In this document: positions 43,749-52,545 of the stretch, one piece after another
Position numbering within the stretch: position 1 is the first letter of the stretch
Layout of the letters: the number at the start of each line of letters is the position of its first letter
NCBI GenBank assembly: GCA_965246915.1
Contig: CBDFGB010000006.1
Span: 30,194-94,193, forward strand
Direction: 5' to 3'
DNA length: 64,000 bases
Origin: CAVRQM01 sp965246915
Lineage (GTDB): Bacteria; Pseudomonadota; Alphaproteobacteria; Acetobacterales; Acetobacteraceae
Notes under the pieces: generated by a model
What the model saw: only the letters and a program-made list of their open reading frames with translations
Database searches by the model: none
Told to the model about the DNA's origin: nothing
Translations under genes and position numbers: made by a program

Positions 43749-44048
43749 CTACAGCGCTTTTTCCAGCATTTGGCCCACCATCATGGCCCATTCCTCGTCG
43801 ATCGGAGCTGTGGCGACAGGCCGCCCGGCGCGGCGGTACCAATAAGCGGCGTTCGCCAGATCGCCTTCCATCCGATGCAGATGCGCATGGACCAGGTCGC
43901 AGTCGGGCTCTCCCTCCTGCTGCTGCACGCTGGCGTGGGCAGCCGCCCAATCGTTCCGGCCAGCCCACCAAAGCGCCCGCAAGGCGAGGCCCAAGCCCGG
44001 CGGGGGAGCGTGATCGGGCAGTGTATGTCGGAATTCCTCGAGTGTCAT
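43749..44048 (-). CDS. Conserved hypothetical protein
   Basis: 99 residues: MTLEEFRHTLPDHAPPPGLG then ALRALWWAGRNDWAAAHASV, LVHAHLHRMEGDLANAAYWY and RRAGRPV. The HAHLHRxEGDxxNAxYWYRRAGxP pattern is widely conserved in proteobacteria but has no assigned function. No signal or membrane segment. Divergent from the glutathione S-transferase gene with 59 bases between. Confidence 0.75.
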   Translation of the reverse strand: MTLEEFRHTLPDHAPPPGLGLALRALWWAGRNDWAAAHASVQQQEGEPDCDLVHAHLHRMEGDLANAAYWYRRAGRPVATAPIDEEWAMMVGQMLEKAL

Positions 44049-44107
44049 GGCGTGAGGCTATAGCAATGGAGCAGAGCGATGTAGCCTCGGTTGTTCGGAG
44101 CCTCATG

Positions 44108-44809
44108 ATGACCATCACCATTACCGCTTTTGAACAATCGCCCGATGGCGGCAAGGGTCTGGCGCGTGATACTCGCGTTCGCTGGGCGCTGGAAGAAGTG
44201 AGCGAGGCTTACAAGGTTCGTCTCGTTTCGTTCAGCGCGATGAAGGAGCCCGCACATCTGGCGCTTCATCCTTTCGGGCAGATTCCGACCTACGAAGAAG
44301 GCGATTTCAGCTTGTTCGAGACGGGCGCTATCGTGTTCCATATCGCGGAGCGCCATGCGGGCCTGTTGCCAGACGATGCGAGTGCTCGGGCACGGGCGAT
44401 CACATGGATGTTCGCGGCCCTCAACACGGTGGAGCCGCCGATCCTTGAACTCGTAACCGCCAAGCTCCTTGAGGGCGACAAATCCTGGTTTGCGCAACGC
44501 ATGCCTCTCGTCGAGGGTCGGGTACGTGACCGGCTGCGCCAACTTTCCCGTCGCCTTGGCGATGCCGACTGGCTCGATGGCGCGTTCAGCGCCGGCGACT
44601 TGATGACGGTGTCCGTGCTGCTCAGATTGAAGCCGTCAGGGTTGCTTGACGACTGCCCGAACCTCTCAGCCTATGTGGCGCGCGGCGAAGCGCGGCCCGC
44701 GTACCAGCGGGCCTTTGAGGCTCAACTGGCCGTAAACGGCGGCGACGACCGGCGCGTCGATGACAGCGATCCATCGCGCGTTATTCATGGCGGCCATGGC
44801 GTGGGTTGA
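44108..44809 (+). CDS. Glutathione S-transferase family protein
   Basis: 233 residues. MTITITAFEQSPDGGKGLAR begins the thioredoxin-like N-domain; PFGQIPTYEEGDFSLFETGA carries the cis-Pro and the Glu-Thr/Ser glutathione contact; an all-helical C-domain follows. Expected to conjugate glutathione or act as a disulfide reductase; substrate unknown. GGAG seven bases before 44108 favours this Met over 44105 or 44066. The last 20 residues (NGGDDRRVDDSDPSRVIHGG) are a hydrophilic extension. Confidence 0.85.
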   Translation: MTITITAFEQSPDGGKGLARDTRVRWALEEVSEAYKVRLVSFSAMKEPAHLALHPFGQIPTYEEGDFSLFETGAIVFHIAERHAGLLPDDASARARAITWMFAALNTVEPPILELVTAKLLEGDKSWFAQRMPLVEGRVRDRLRQLSRRLGDADWLDGAFSAGDLMTVSVLLRLKPSGLLDDCPNLSAYVARGEARPAYQRAFEAQLAVNGGDDRRVDDSDPSRVIHGGHGVG

Positions 44810-45007
44810 CCGTGCAAGCTCCTGCGGTTTGACACGAGGCCGCATTCATCGCGACCGGGTACCAAGGTCACGCCCTGCGATGACGGCTATCAGGGGAGTT
44901 GGGGTAAGGTGATGGAAGACACGCTCGGTGCGCGTCATTCGGACGGCTCCCGCTGAAACCGTCCGGGGCCGCAAGGAGCCGCAACAAGCCCCAGCCTTCC
45001 CAGAGAC

Positions 45008-45592
45008 CTACTCCCCCGGGCAGACCGCCCCCGTCCCTACCCATGCCGCAACGAGCTGTCCGAACCCCTCTTGCGTCCCCGGCACGGGTGTCCGCCCCGC
45101 GTCGGGATGCCAACCCCAGCCGACCAGATCGTCATGCGCCATGTGCTCGACGATATCGGCCATCGTCCGGCCGCCGTTGCGGGCGGGGTCCTTGATCTGC
45201 GCGCAGATCGACGCCAATGATTTCCCGTGCCAGGCCATTTCGATCGGCGCCAGCGCCCATTTCGGATTGCCCGGCATGTGGCCGGCATCGAAATTCGCCG
45301 CCTGGTGACAGGTGGTGCAATACAGCCCGGGCACGCCGATGCCAGCCTCGCCGCGCTGCACCGCCGGGATGTGCGGATGCTCCGCATCGCCCTGCAGCGG
45401 CCTATCCCCGGCGGGATGACAGTTGGCGCAGCGCGGATGCAGAATGACTTTTCCGGCCTCGGTAAACATCGCGGCCGAACGAGCCCGTTCATCGGCGATG
45501 CCCGAGAAATCCGCCGGAGTCTTTAGTCCCTCCGCGGACACCGCCGACCCGCCCATCGCGAGCCCGGCGGCCAGCAACACCGCGAGCCTCAC
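45008..45592 (-). CDS. Periplasmic dihaem cytochrome c of the molybdenum hydroxylase operon
   Basis: 194 residues. Signal peptide MRLAVLLAAGLAMGGSAVSA, then two haem c motifs CANCH (55-59) and CTTCH (92-96). The family is found with isoquinoline 1-oxidoreductase-type enzymes and should accept their electrons in the periplasm. The start is a GTG at 45592 that overlaps the iorB-like stop (GTGA), so the two are coupled. Last of three minus-strand genes. Confidence 0.88.
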   Translation of the reverse strand: MRLAVLLAAGLAMGGSAVSAEGLKTPADFSGIADERARSAAMFTEAGKVILHPRCANCHPAGDRPLQGDAEHPHIPAVQRGEAGIGVPGLYCTTCHQAANFDAGHMPGNPKWALAPIEMAWHGKSLASICAQIKDPARNGGRTMADIVEHMAHDDLVGWGWHPDAGRTPVPGTQEGFGQLVAAWVGTGAVCPGE

Positions 45593-47784
45593 GACGTGCG
45601 CAGATCGTTGCGGATGAACGGGAGCACACGGATCCGCTTGCCGGTCGCCGCGAACAGCGCGTTGGCCAAGGCCGGCCCGGCGGGCGGCACACCCGGCTCG
45701 CCGACGCCGGTCGGACGCTCCGTCGATTTCACGATGTGCACCTCAACCTTCGGCATTTCGTCGATCGTCAGCACCTGATACGTATCGAAGTTGCTTTCGT
45801 TCACACGGCCGCCGTCGAGCGTGATCGCGCCCTTCATCACGGCCCCGAGCGCGAAGCCGATGCCGCCCTCCATCTGCCCCCGAATGACGTTCGGGTTGAT
45901 CGCCACACCGCAATCAACGGCGCAGACGACGCGCTCGACCTTGAATCCGCCGTCCGGCTTCAGGCTGACCTCGACCACTTGGCCGACGAATGTGTTGAAG
46001 CTCTCGTGAACGGCGATACCGCGAAAGATGCCCGTCGGCGGTGGCGTGTCCCAGCCCGCCTTCTCGGCCGCCAGGTTCAGCACGCCGAGATGGCGCGGCC
46101 GGTCCGTGAGCATCGAACGGCGGAATTCCACCGGATCGCGGCCCGCCTGGTGCGCCAGTTCGTCGACGAAGACCTCGGTCGAATAGGCGTTGTGGGTCGA
46201 ACCGACGGAACGCCACCACAGCACCGTCGGACCTGCCTCGGTGGTCACCAGATCGACTTTCAGGTTGGGGATCCGATACGGCAGCGTGGCGCCGCCCTCG
46301 ACCGAGGTGTTGTCGACGCCGTTGCGAATCGCCGCCTGTGCGAAGGCGGTGCCGGCCATGATCGACTGACCGACCACACGCTGATGCCAGGCGGTGACGT
46401 TGCCGGCGGCGTCCAACGCGGCGCTGAGGCGGTGGTGATACATCGGCCGGTAATGGCCTGCAGCCATGTCGTCCTCGCGCGTCCACTGCATCCGGATCGG
46501 CGCGGTGTTCCCGCGCTCCTGCATCGCCTTCAGCACACTGACGGACTCCACGATGAAGTCGGCATCCATCGTGGCGCGCCGGCCGAAGCTGCCGCCGGCC
46601 ATCATGACGTGCAGCGTCACGTTCGACGGATCCAGGCCCATGATCTTCGCGGCGACGGCCTGATAGACGGTCGGGAGTTGGTGGCCGCTCCAGACCTCCA
46701 GACGCCCGTCTCGCAGCCAAGCCACGGCATTCATCGGCTCCAGCGGCGCATGCGCGAGATAGGGAAATTCGTATTCCGCCTCGACCACCCGGTCGCCGCG
46801 TTTCGCGGCGGCGGCGAGCGCGCCCTCCACGTCGCCGTCGTCACGGGCGACCGCCGGTTTGGCCGACCGCGACAGGCCGCGATATTCGGCCATCAGGGCC
46901 TCGGACCCGCGAATCTCGGCGGCCGTCGTGTCCCACTCGACCTTCAGCGCGCGCCGGCCCTGGATTGCCGCCCAGGTGTCGGACGCGACCACCGCGACGC
47001 CGCTCGGGATCTGGACCACGTCGACCACGCCGCGCACCGCCTTGGCGTCGGCCGCGTCGAAGCGCGCGACCTTCGCGCCGAACAGCGGCGGGTGCTGGAT
47101 GACCGCCGTCAGCATGCCCGGCAGGCGCACGTCGATCGTGAACAGTCCGAGCGAGCCGAAACTCTTGTCGCGCATGTCGACGCGCCGCAGGTCCTCCGAG
47201 CCGATCAGCCGCCACTGCGACGGATCCTTCAGCTTCGGGTCGCTCGGCACTGGCAGGCTCGCCGCCGCCGCCGCGAACGCGCCGATCGAGGCGCTGTGGC
47301 CGGGCGCGAGCATGACCCCGTTTTCGATCCGGATCGCGCCAGGATCGATCGCCCATTCGGCGGCGGCGGCCTGGATCAACATGGCACGGGCCGCGGCTCC
47401 GGCCTGGCGATAGCGATCCCACCAAGACGGCATGGAGGTGGAGCCGCCGGTGCCCTGGATACCGCCGAACGCCGGGTTGCCATAAAGCTTCTCGTTGCCG
47501 GACGCGGACTCGACCCGCACGCGGCTCCAGTCGGCGTCGAGTTCGTCGGCGACCAAGGTGGCGAGGCCGGTGTACGGCCCCTGCCCCATTTCGAGTTGCG
47601 CCGAGAGGACGGTCAGCGCCCCGTCTGGCGCGATGCGAAGATACGCGTCGAACGGCAGTTTTTGGGTTTCGGCGGCCGCGGCGCTGAACCAGCGTCCACC
47701 GGCGAAGCCGATGACCAGGCCGGCGGCCGCAGCACCCTTGAGAAAATTGCGGCGCGTGGAGAGGACGACGTCGATGCCGGGCAT
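45589..47784 (-). CDS. Isoquinoline 1-oxidoreductase-type molybdopterin-binding subunit
   Basis: 731 residues of the xanthine-dehydrogenase superfamily, single-chain large subunit. Tat signal LSTRRNFLKG (RR at 11-12) means export folded with cofactor. QLEMGQGPYTGLATLVADEL, MAGGSFGRRATMDADFIVE and VDCGVAINPNVIRGQMEGGI bind the molybdenum cofactor; GVGEPGVPPAGPALANAL holds the catalytic Glu. Periplasmic hydroxylation of an N-heterocycle or aldehyde; substrate not predictable. Five bases after the small subunit gene. Confidence 0.9.
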   Translation of the reverse strand: MPGIDVVLSTRRNFLKGAAAAGLVIGFAGGRWFSAAAAETQKLPFDAYLRIAPDGALTVLSAQLEMGQGPYTGLATLVADELDADWSRVRVESASGNEKLYGNPAFGGIQGTGGSTSMPSWWDRYRQAGAAARAMLIQAAAAEWAIDPGAIRIENGVMLAPGHSASIGAFAAAAASLPVPSDPKLKDPSQWRLIGSEDLRRVDMRDKSFGSLGLFTIDVRLPGMLTAVIQHPPLFGAKVARFDAADAKAVRGVVDVVQIPSGVAVVASDTWAAIQGRRALKVEWDTTAAEIRGSEALMAEYRGLSRSAKPAVARDDGDVEGALAAAAKRGDRVVEAEYEFPYLAHAPLEPMNAVAWLRDGRLEVWSGHQLPTVYQAVAAKIMGLDPSNVTLHVMMAGGSFGRRATMDADFIVESVSVLKAMQERGNTAPIRMQWTREDDMAAGHYRPMYHHRLSAALDAAGNVTAWHQRVVGQSIMAGTAFAQAAIRNGVDNTSVEGGATLPYRIPNLKVDLVTTEAGPTVLWWRSVGSTHNAYSTEVFVDELAHQAGRDPVEFRRSMLTDRPRHLGVLNLAAEKAGWDTPPPTGIFRGIAVHESFNTFVGQVVEVSLKPDGGFKVERVVCAVDCGVAINPNVIRGQMEGGIGFALGAVMKGAITLDGGRVNESNFDTYQVLTIDEMPKVEVHIVKSTERPTGVGEPGVPPAGPALANALFAATGKRIRVLPFIRNDLRTS

Positions 47785-47788
47785 GAGC

Positions 47789-48247
47789 TTAAGCCTTCAT
47801 CGTGGCGGCGGCCTGATGCACGGCCTGCCGGATGCGGTGATAGGTGGCGCAGCGGCAGATGTTGCCGGTCAGCGCGCCGTCGATGTCGGCGTCGGTCGGC
47901 GCCGGCACCTCCCGCAGCAACGCCACGGTCGTCATGATTTGGCCCGACTGACAATATCCGCATTGCGGCACCTGCAGCGCCTGCCAGGCCGCCTGCACGG
48001 CGTCGGCCTCCTTGCCGGAGATGCCCTCGATCGTGGTGATGTCGCGGCCCTCGGCGGCGGAGACCGGGGTGACGCAGGCGCGCGCGGTCGTGCCATCGAT
48101 ATGGACGGTGCAGGCGCCGCACAGCGCGTGGCCGCAGCCGAACTTCGTGCCGGTCAGGCCGATCACGTCGCGCAATGCCCAGAGCAGCGGCATGTCGGGC
48201 GGGACGTCGACGGCGTGCGGCGTTCCATTCACGGTCAATGTCGCCAT
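47789..48247 (-). CDS. 2Fe-2S subunit of the molybdenum hydroxylase (IorA-like)
   Basis: 152 residues with two 2Fe-2S clusters. Plant-type: Cys38, 43, 46 and 58 (FGCGHALCGACTVHI). Helical: Cys96, 99, 131 and 133 (CGYCQSGQ and ICRCATY). Passes electrons from the molybdenum site to the cytochrome. It lacks its own signal and is probably carried by the Tat-exported partner. Met at 48247 matches the family start; 24 upstream in-frame residues are spurious. Confidence 0.93.
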   Translation of the reverse strand: MATLTVNGTPHAVDVPPDMPLLWALRDVIGLTGTKFGCGHALCGACTVHIDGTTARACVTPVSAAEGRDITTIEGISGKEADAVQAAWQALQVPQCGYCQSGQIMTTVALLREVPAPTDADIDGALTGNICRCATYHRIRQAVHQAAATMKA

Positions 48248-48397
48248 GACTGAAGTATCCTGTGCGGGTTCATAAGCAGCGAGCTCGGAGACTACGCCAG
48301 CCACGCCAAGCGACGCCATGGCTCAACTTGCCGCGAGCGCGAGGCATTATAGCCAATAGGCTACAACCCGCCGTCGTGGCGAACTGGTGTAGAAAAT

Positions 48398-49207
48398 TTA
48401 CGGAGCGTCGGCCACTCCGCCCGGCACATGCGAATTGAAGTCCGCCAGGACCGCTTCCAAAACGTGCGGCTCGATACGCACCGGTCCGGTGAACGGGTGG
48501 TCGATCTCGAGGATCACGAACAGCCCGAGCGACGTCATGATCGCCAGGATACCGGTCATCATGATTTGCGCCACCACGTTCCTGGTGCCGAAAAACAGCG
48601 TGAAGACGACGGTGAACGCCGCCCCGGCGACGAGGACCGCCCAGAGGACATTCGGCACGATGCCCAGCGACAGGTGCAGCCGAAGCCGGCGGGCATAGGT
48701 GATCGCATCGAGCTGACGGAACAGCTCGATGTTCAGCGGACCGAGCTCCGGAAAACTGCGGGTCGTGGTCAGGGCGCGCCGGTAGAGGCTGTCGAGTGCC
48801 GCCGAAACGACATGGCTGCGCCGTCCGACCGCCATGGCGGGCCAATCCTCGCGGATCGCCGCCTCCAGATACTCCGAAAGATCGTGCTCGAGAGCCTTGG
48901 CGTCCGTCGCGCCGAAGCCATCCGCCAGACGGTAGATCGTCGCCGCGGCCCCCGCCTCGCCGACGACGGCCCGCTCGCCCTCACCGAACTTCTCCCAAAC
49001 GACGATGACGGCAAAGGCCAGCATCACGGCGAAGATGACCCCGACGACGGCGTACTTGAACCCGGCCACTTCGTTGTTGACGACGAGGCGTTCGAGGCCG
49101 ATGCGGCTGCGCACCAGCAGCGGCCCAAGCATCGCCAGCGCCGAGGGCAGAACGACCACCAGCATCGCTGATTCCCAAAGCGGCAGGCTTGCGAGATACA
49201 TGGTCAT
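48398..49207 (-). CDS. DUF4239 membrane protein
   Basis: 269 residues, four membrane segments in two pairs (about 12-32 and 50-70; 180-200 and 210-230) with a helical linker. NNEVAGFKYAVVGVIFAVML and a late ILEIDHPFTGPVRIEP are DUF4239 hallmarks. Related to bestrophin-like membrane proteins; function unknown. ATG at 49207; 150 bases to the iorA-like gene. Confidence 0.85.
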   Translation of the reverse strand: MTMYLASLPLWESAMLVVVLPSALAMLGPLLVRSRIGLERLVVNNEVAGFKYAVVGVIFAVMLAFAVIVVWEKFGEGERAVVGEAGAAATIYRLADGFGATDAKALEHDLSEYLEAAIREDWPAMAVGRRSHVVSAALDSLYRRALTTTRSFPELGPLNIELFRQLDAITYARRLRLHLSLGIVPNVLWAVLVAGAAFTVVFTLFFGTRNVVAQIMMTGILAIMTSLGLFVILEIDHPFTGPVRIEPHVLEAVLADFNSHVPGGVADAP

Positions 49208-49215
49208 GACGGATC

Positions 49216-49249
49216 GCTTATGCCCAGAGTTTGCTTATGCCCAGAGTTT
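49216..49249. repeat. Perfect 17-bp tandem duplication
   Basis: GCTTATGCCCAGAGTTT occurs twice head to tail (49216-49232 and 49233-49249) in the intergenic region between the DUF4239 gene and the TPR-sulfotransferase gene. Confidence 0.9.
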
Positions 49250-49320
49250 CCGGCCGCCCTCAATCCCGATCGCGGAGGGTGGGGATCGCGGACTGGCTCA
49301 GCCGAAGGACGCTCGCGCTC

Positions 49321-51018
49321 ATGACTGCATCGCACGTCGCACCGCTGCTCGCCCGGGCTGCCGACCTCGCCAAGGCGGGACGGTCGCCCGAGGCCGCGGC
49401 GCAGTTCCGCGCGGCCGCGCGGCTGCAACCGAGCGACGCTGCGATCCAGCATGACTTGGCGGTCGCGTGCCTGCAAAGCGGGTTGCTGGCGGAGGCCGCG
49501 GCCGCGTTTCAGCGGGCGATCGCGATCAATCCCCGTCTCGCCAAGGCGTATTGGCGGCTGGGCGTGGTGCTCGAACTGCAGGATGACCCGGACCAGGCGA
49601 TCGCGGCCTATCTGCGCGCGGGTGAAGTGCAGCCGTCGCTGACCGAAGCGCATTTCGGCGCGGCGAACCTGTTCGAACTGCATGGTTACGCCGACGAGGC
49701 GATTGCCAATTTCCGCCGCGCGGCGGCCTCTGGTCCGAAAGCCGGCCTCGGTCGGATCGCCGCCGCGCGCGCCCTGCTTCTCGAGGAGCGGCTCGCCGAC
49801 GCGGAGCGCGTGTTGCGGCAGGCCCTGGTCCTGGACGCGACCAACGCCGCCGCCCACGAGATGCTCGGGACGATACTTTCAGAAACCGGTCGATTTGCCG
49901 AGGCCCGGGCGTGCTTTCAGCGTGCCATCGACCGCGATCCGCTGCGCGCGGGAAGTTACTATGACCTGGTCCGCTGCCGCGCGATCGCCCCGGCGGAAGC
50001 CGGCCTGATGGACCGGATCGAGGCAAGCCTTGCCGAGCCGGCGCTGCATCCGGCGCAGCGGTTGCGGGTTCACCTGGCACTTGGAAAGGTGGCCGACGAT
50101 CTCGGCGACTACGCCCTCGCGATGCGGCATTTCGGCCAGGCGGATGCGATACGCGGGTCCTTGGCACCTTTCGACATCGCACGGTTCGAGGCGCAGGTGG
50201 ATTGGATGATCGCCCATTTTCGTCCCGAGCTGATCGACTGGGCGCCCGAGTTCGGCCGCGACGAGCCAACCCCCATTATCATCGTCGGCATGCCGCGCTC
50301 AGGTACGACGCTCGTGGAACAGATCGTCTCCGCGCATCCCGCGGTCCACGGCGGAGGCGAACTGAATTTTTGGGATCACCGCGGCGATCAGTGGCCGCAG
50401 GCGGCGGCGCGCGGCCAGCAGGCGCCGTTTCTCGCCGACGCCGCGGCAGGGTATCTCGCGGCGCTGCGCGCAATGGCGCCGCGCGCCGAGCGGGTCACCG
50501 ATAAAATGCCACGAAACTTCATCTGGGCGGGGCTGATCCATCTCGCGTTTCCGCGCGCGACGATCATCCACTGTCGCCGTGCCCCGATCGACACCGCCCT
50601 GTCGATCCATCAGACCTACTTCAATCCACGCCTCAGTTTCCCCACCGGGGGAGAGGCGCTTGTGGCCTATTATCGGGCTTACGCGCGGCTGGTCGCGCAC
50701 TGGCGGAGCGTCCTGCCGGCCGATCGTTTCATCGATGTGGACTACGGCGCGCTGACCACCCGTCCCGAACCGACCATCCGCCGCTTGATCGATGGCTGCG
50801 GCCTGGCCTGGGACGATGCCTGCCTACGGCCCGAGGCGAATACCCGCCCGGTGCGGACCGCCAGTAAATGGCAGGTCCGCCAGCCGATCCATGGCCGCGC
50901 GTCGCAACGCTGGCGACATTACGAGCCATGGCTCGGCCCGCTGCGCGCGCTGCTCGGCGACGCAACGCCCGAGCCCGGCCATCAGGGTGACGAGGGCGCC
51001 GTCGTGGTACCGGGCTGA
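49321..51018 (+). CDS. TPR-repeat sulfotransferase
   Basis: 565 residues. The N-terminal 250 residues are tetratricopeptide repeats (AAAQFRAAARLQPSDAAIQH, AAAAFQRAIAINPRLAKAYW, DQAIAAYLRAGEVQPSLTEA). The C-terminal half is a PAPS sulfotransferase: IIIVGMPRSGTTLVEQIVSA (about residue 320) and later IHCRRAPIDTALSIHQTYF. Such proteins sulfate proteins or exported glycans. ATG at 49321 is internal to a longer open frame but gives the family start; upstream codons follow a 17-bp duplication. It overlaps the 3' end of the gene on the other strand by 37 bases. Confidence 0.85.
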   Translation: MTASHVAPLLARAADLAKAGRSPEAAAQFRAAARLQPSDAAIQHDLAVACLQSGLLAEAAAAFQRAIAINPRLAKAYWRLGVVLELQDDPDQAIAAYLRAGEVQPSLTEAHFGAANLFELHGYADEAIANFRRAAASGPKAGLGRIAAARALLLEERLADAERVLRQALVLDATNAAAHEMLGTILSETGRFAEARACFQRAIDRDPLRAGSYYDLVRCRAIAPAEAGLMDRIEASLAEPALHPAQRLRVHLALGKVADDLGDYALAMRHFGQADAIRGSLAPFDIARFEAQVDWMIAHFRPELIDWAPEFGRDEPTPIIIVGMPRSGTTLVEQIVSAHPAVHGGGELNFWDHRGDQWPQAAARGQQAPFLADAAAGYLAALRAMAPRAERVTDKMPRNFIWAGLIHLAFPRATIIHCRRAPIDTALSIHQTYFNPRLSFPTGGEALVAYYRAYARLVAHWRSVLPADRFIDVDYGALTTRPEPTIRRLIDGCGLAWDDACLRPEANTRPVRTASKWQVRQPIHGRASQRWRHYEPWLGPLRALLGDATPEPGHQGDEGAVVVPG

Positions 51019-51305
51019 TCGGCGGTCGCCTGTCCGCTCTGTTGGAGGAGGTGCGCGGCACCGCTGAGGGAGGACTCGCACTCCGCCTCGTCACCCTCCC
51101 AAAGCTCGAACTCGGCCTGCTTGAGGATCTTGGCCAGGTCCGCACGCGCTTGCAGGTCGGTCGTCGCGGCCGCGCGCTTGGTCAGCGCCGCTACGTCGTC
51201 CTGGCAATCCGCGAGCGCGGGTGCCACGGAAAGGGTCAATACGACACCGATCACGCATACAGCCGTCCTGACGCCCATCCGGGTCAGCCGATCGCGCAAC
51301 GCCAT
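50982..51305 (-). CDS. Small exported protein of unknown function
   Basis: 107 residues: basic start then VRTAVCVIGVVLTLSVAPAL and a cleavage site near ALA/DC. The mature part has DCQDDVAALTKRA and an acidic helix with a second Cys in DEAECESSLSG, ending in a Gln/Thr/Ser-rich tail. Two cysteines may form a disulfide. No family recognised. Met at 51305 or 51278 are possible starts. Convergent with the TPR-sulfotransferase, overlapping its 3' end. Confidence 0.55.
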   Translation of the reverse strand: MALRDRLTRMGVRTAVCVIGVVLTLSVAPALADCQDDVAALTKRAAATTDLQARADLAKILKQAEFELWEGDEAECESSLSGAAHLLQQSGQATADQPGTTTAPSSP

Positions 51306-51473
51306 TTGGCACCTCATGAGGAGTGAGTGGAGCCCGGCACGTAGACCGAACCACGGCGGCGCTCAATAACGATCACGCCGGATGGAGGACGACACAAGCG
51401 AATCAGAGTGTCGAGCTCACATCGTGATATTTCGTCAGGGCAGTTCCTCTGTCGTCGAAATTGAGATTCGCGA

Positions 51474-52249
51474 CTAGGTCGCGTGGACAAAGTTAATCCA
51501 CTGTTTGATCGTAGCGAGCTTGGCGAAGCCGAGGAAGCTACTTGCGGTATGATCATATCGAGTGGCCACGCGTCTGCTGTTCTTGAGGCGGTTGAAAAAG
51601 CGCTCGATCCTGTTTCGCGTCGCATACAAGGCGCGGTTGACCGTGTGCTGGACGTGCCGGTTCTTCTTAGTGGGGATCTCGGGTGTGCCGCCCCGGGCGC
51701 GAACCTCCTCGCGGATGGCGTCACTGTCGTATCCCTTGTCGGCCAGCATGACCTCAGGATCGGCATCGTGCTCGGCCATGAGATCGGTGAAGGCCGTGCT
51801 GTCGTGGGCCTCGCCCGGCGTCAGCAGGAGCGCGATCGCAAGACCCTCAGCGTTGGTCCGGGCATGGACTTTGGTTGAAAAGCCACCGCGCGAGCGGCCA
51901 AGAGCCTGGTTTTGAGTCCCCCCCTTGCGCCGGCGGCACAGTGGTGTGCCCGGATGACTGTGCTGTCGACCATCTGCACGGCATCGTTGCCGCCGCCCTC
52001 TGCAAGAGCTTCAAGCATCAGGTCCCATAGCCCGCCGGCCGTCCAGCGACGGTATTGCCGGTGCACCGAGTTCCAGTTGCCGAGTTCTTCCGGCAGATCG
52101 CGCCACGGCGCCCCAGTTCGGGCAATCCAGAACACCGCGTCCAGCGTGCGACGGTGGTCGGCAGGCGGACGCCCCCGCAAGGGACCGCGCTCGATCACGA
52201 ACGGCTCGAAGAACGCCCACTCTTCGTCGCTCAGAAGGCCTCGGATCAC
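51474..52249 (-). CDS. IS5-family transposase, two frames joined by a -1 shift
   Basis: The first frame (52249 to about 51920) gives MIRGLLSDEEWAFFEPFVIE ... VDSTVIRAHHCAAGARGG with the first DDE Asp. The second frame gives MAEHDADPEVMLADKGYDSD (second Asp) and RNRIERFFNRLKNSRRVATR (Glu). The two meet at a run of seven G on the coding strand (51918-51924): re-reading one G restores GARGGTQNQALGRSRGGFST. This is either programmed -1 frameshifting, as known in this IS group, or a mutation. Confidence 0.82.
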
Positions 52250-52333
52250 CGCTGATCTCCCGCATGAAGATCAGCTTCGAATCATGCTTCGCCGCGTCGA
52301 GGGAATCCCCCTTATGCGCTTTGTCCACGCGAC
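51478..52333 (-). mobile_element. IS5-family insertion sequence
   Basis: An 856-bp element with near-perfect terminal inverted repeats: GTCGCGTGGACAAAG at the left end (51478-51492) and CTTTGTCCACGCGAC at the right (52319-52333). Flanked by CTAG on both sides (51474-51477 and 52334-52337), the usual IS5-type target duplication (a TA-only reading is possible). It encodes one DDE transposase in two frames. Size and organisation fit the IS427-like subgroup. The transposase stop codon TAG is made partly from the target CTAG. Confidence 0.88.
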
Positions 52334-52545
52334 CTAGTCTTCATGATAGTGTCATCAAACTGTGGTGGGGCCGAATTACACGTCGGTTAGGTTTGGACAG
52401 GGGAAGTCGGTGGGTGTTGGGGTCTCAAGCCAGACCATAATACTTACTTTTACGATATATTTCGTCGAAGCGACGATCCGAGCGCCCCGTACGTCTGGGT
52501 TTCATTTGTCCAATCTTGGATTGGGCGCTGGGAGAGGTCACGCCA

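Larger units (their letters stand above)
51314..52344 (-). pseudogene. Short ORF interrupted by the IS element
   Basis: Removing the element and one copy of the CTAG target joins ATGAAGA on the right with the open frame on the left and gives an uninterrupted 56-codon ORF, starting MKTSRESQFRRQRNCPDEIS and containing LIRLCRPPSGVIVIERRRGS, ending at 51314. Whether it was ever a gene is unknown; no homology is recognised and there is no clear ribosome binding site. Confidence 0.3.

Noticed and set aside
45736..47937. 733-codon plus-strand open frame
   Set aside because: Antisense to the molybdenum hydroxylase large subunit; Arg/His-rich low-complexity translation.
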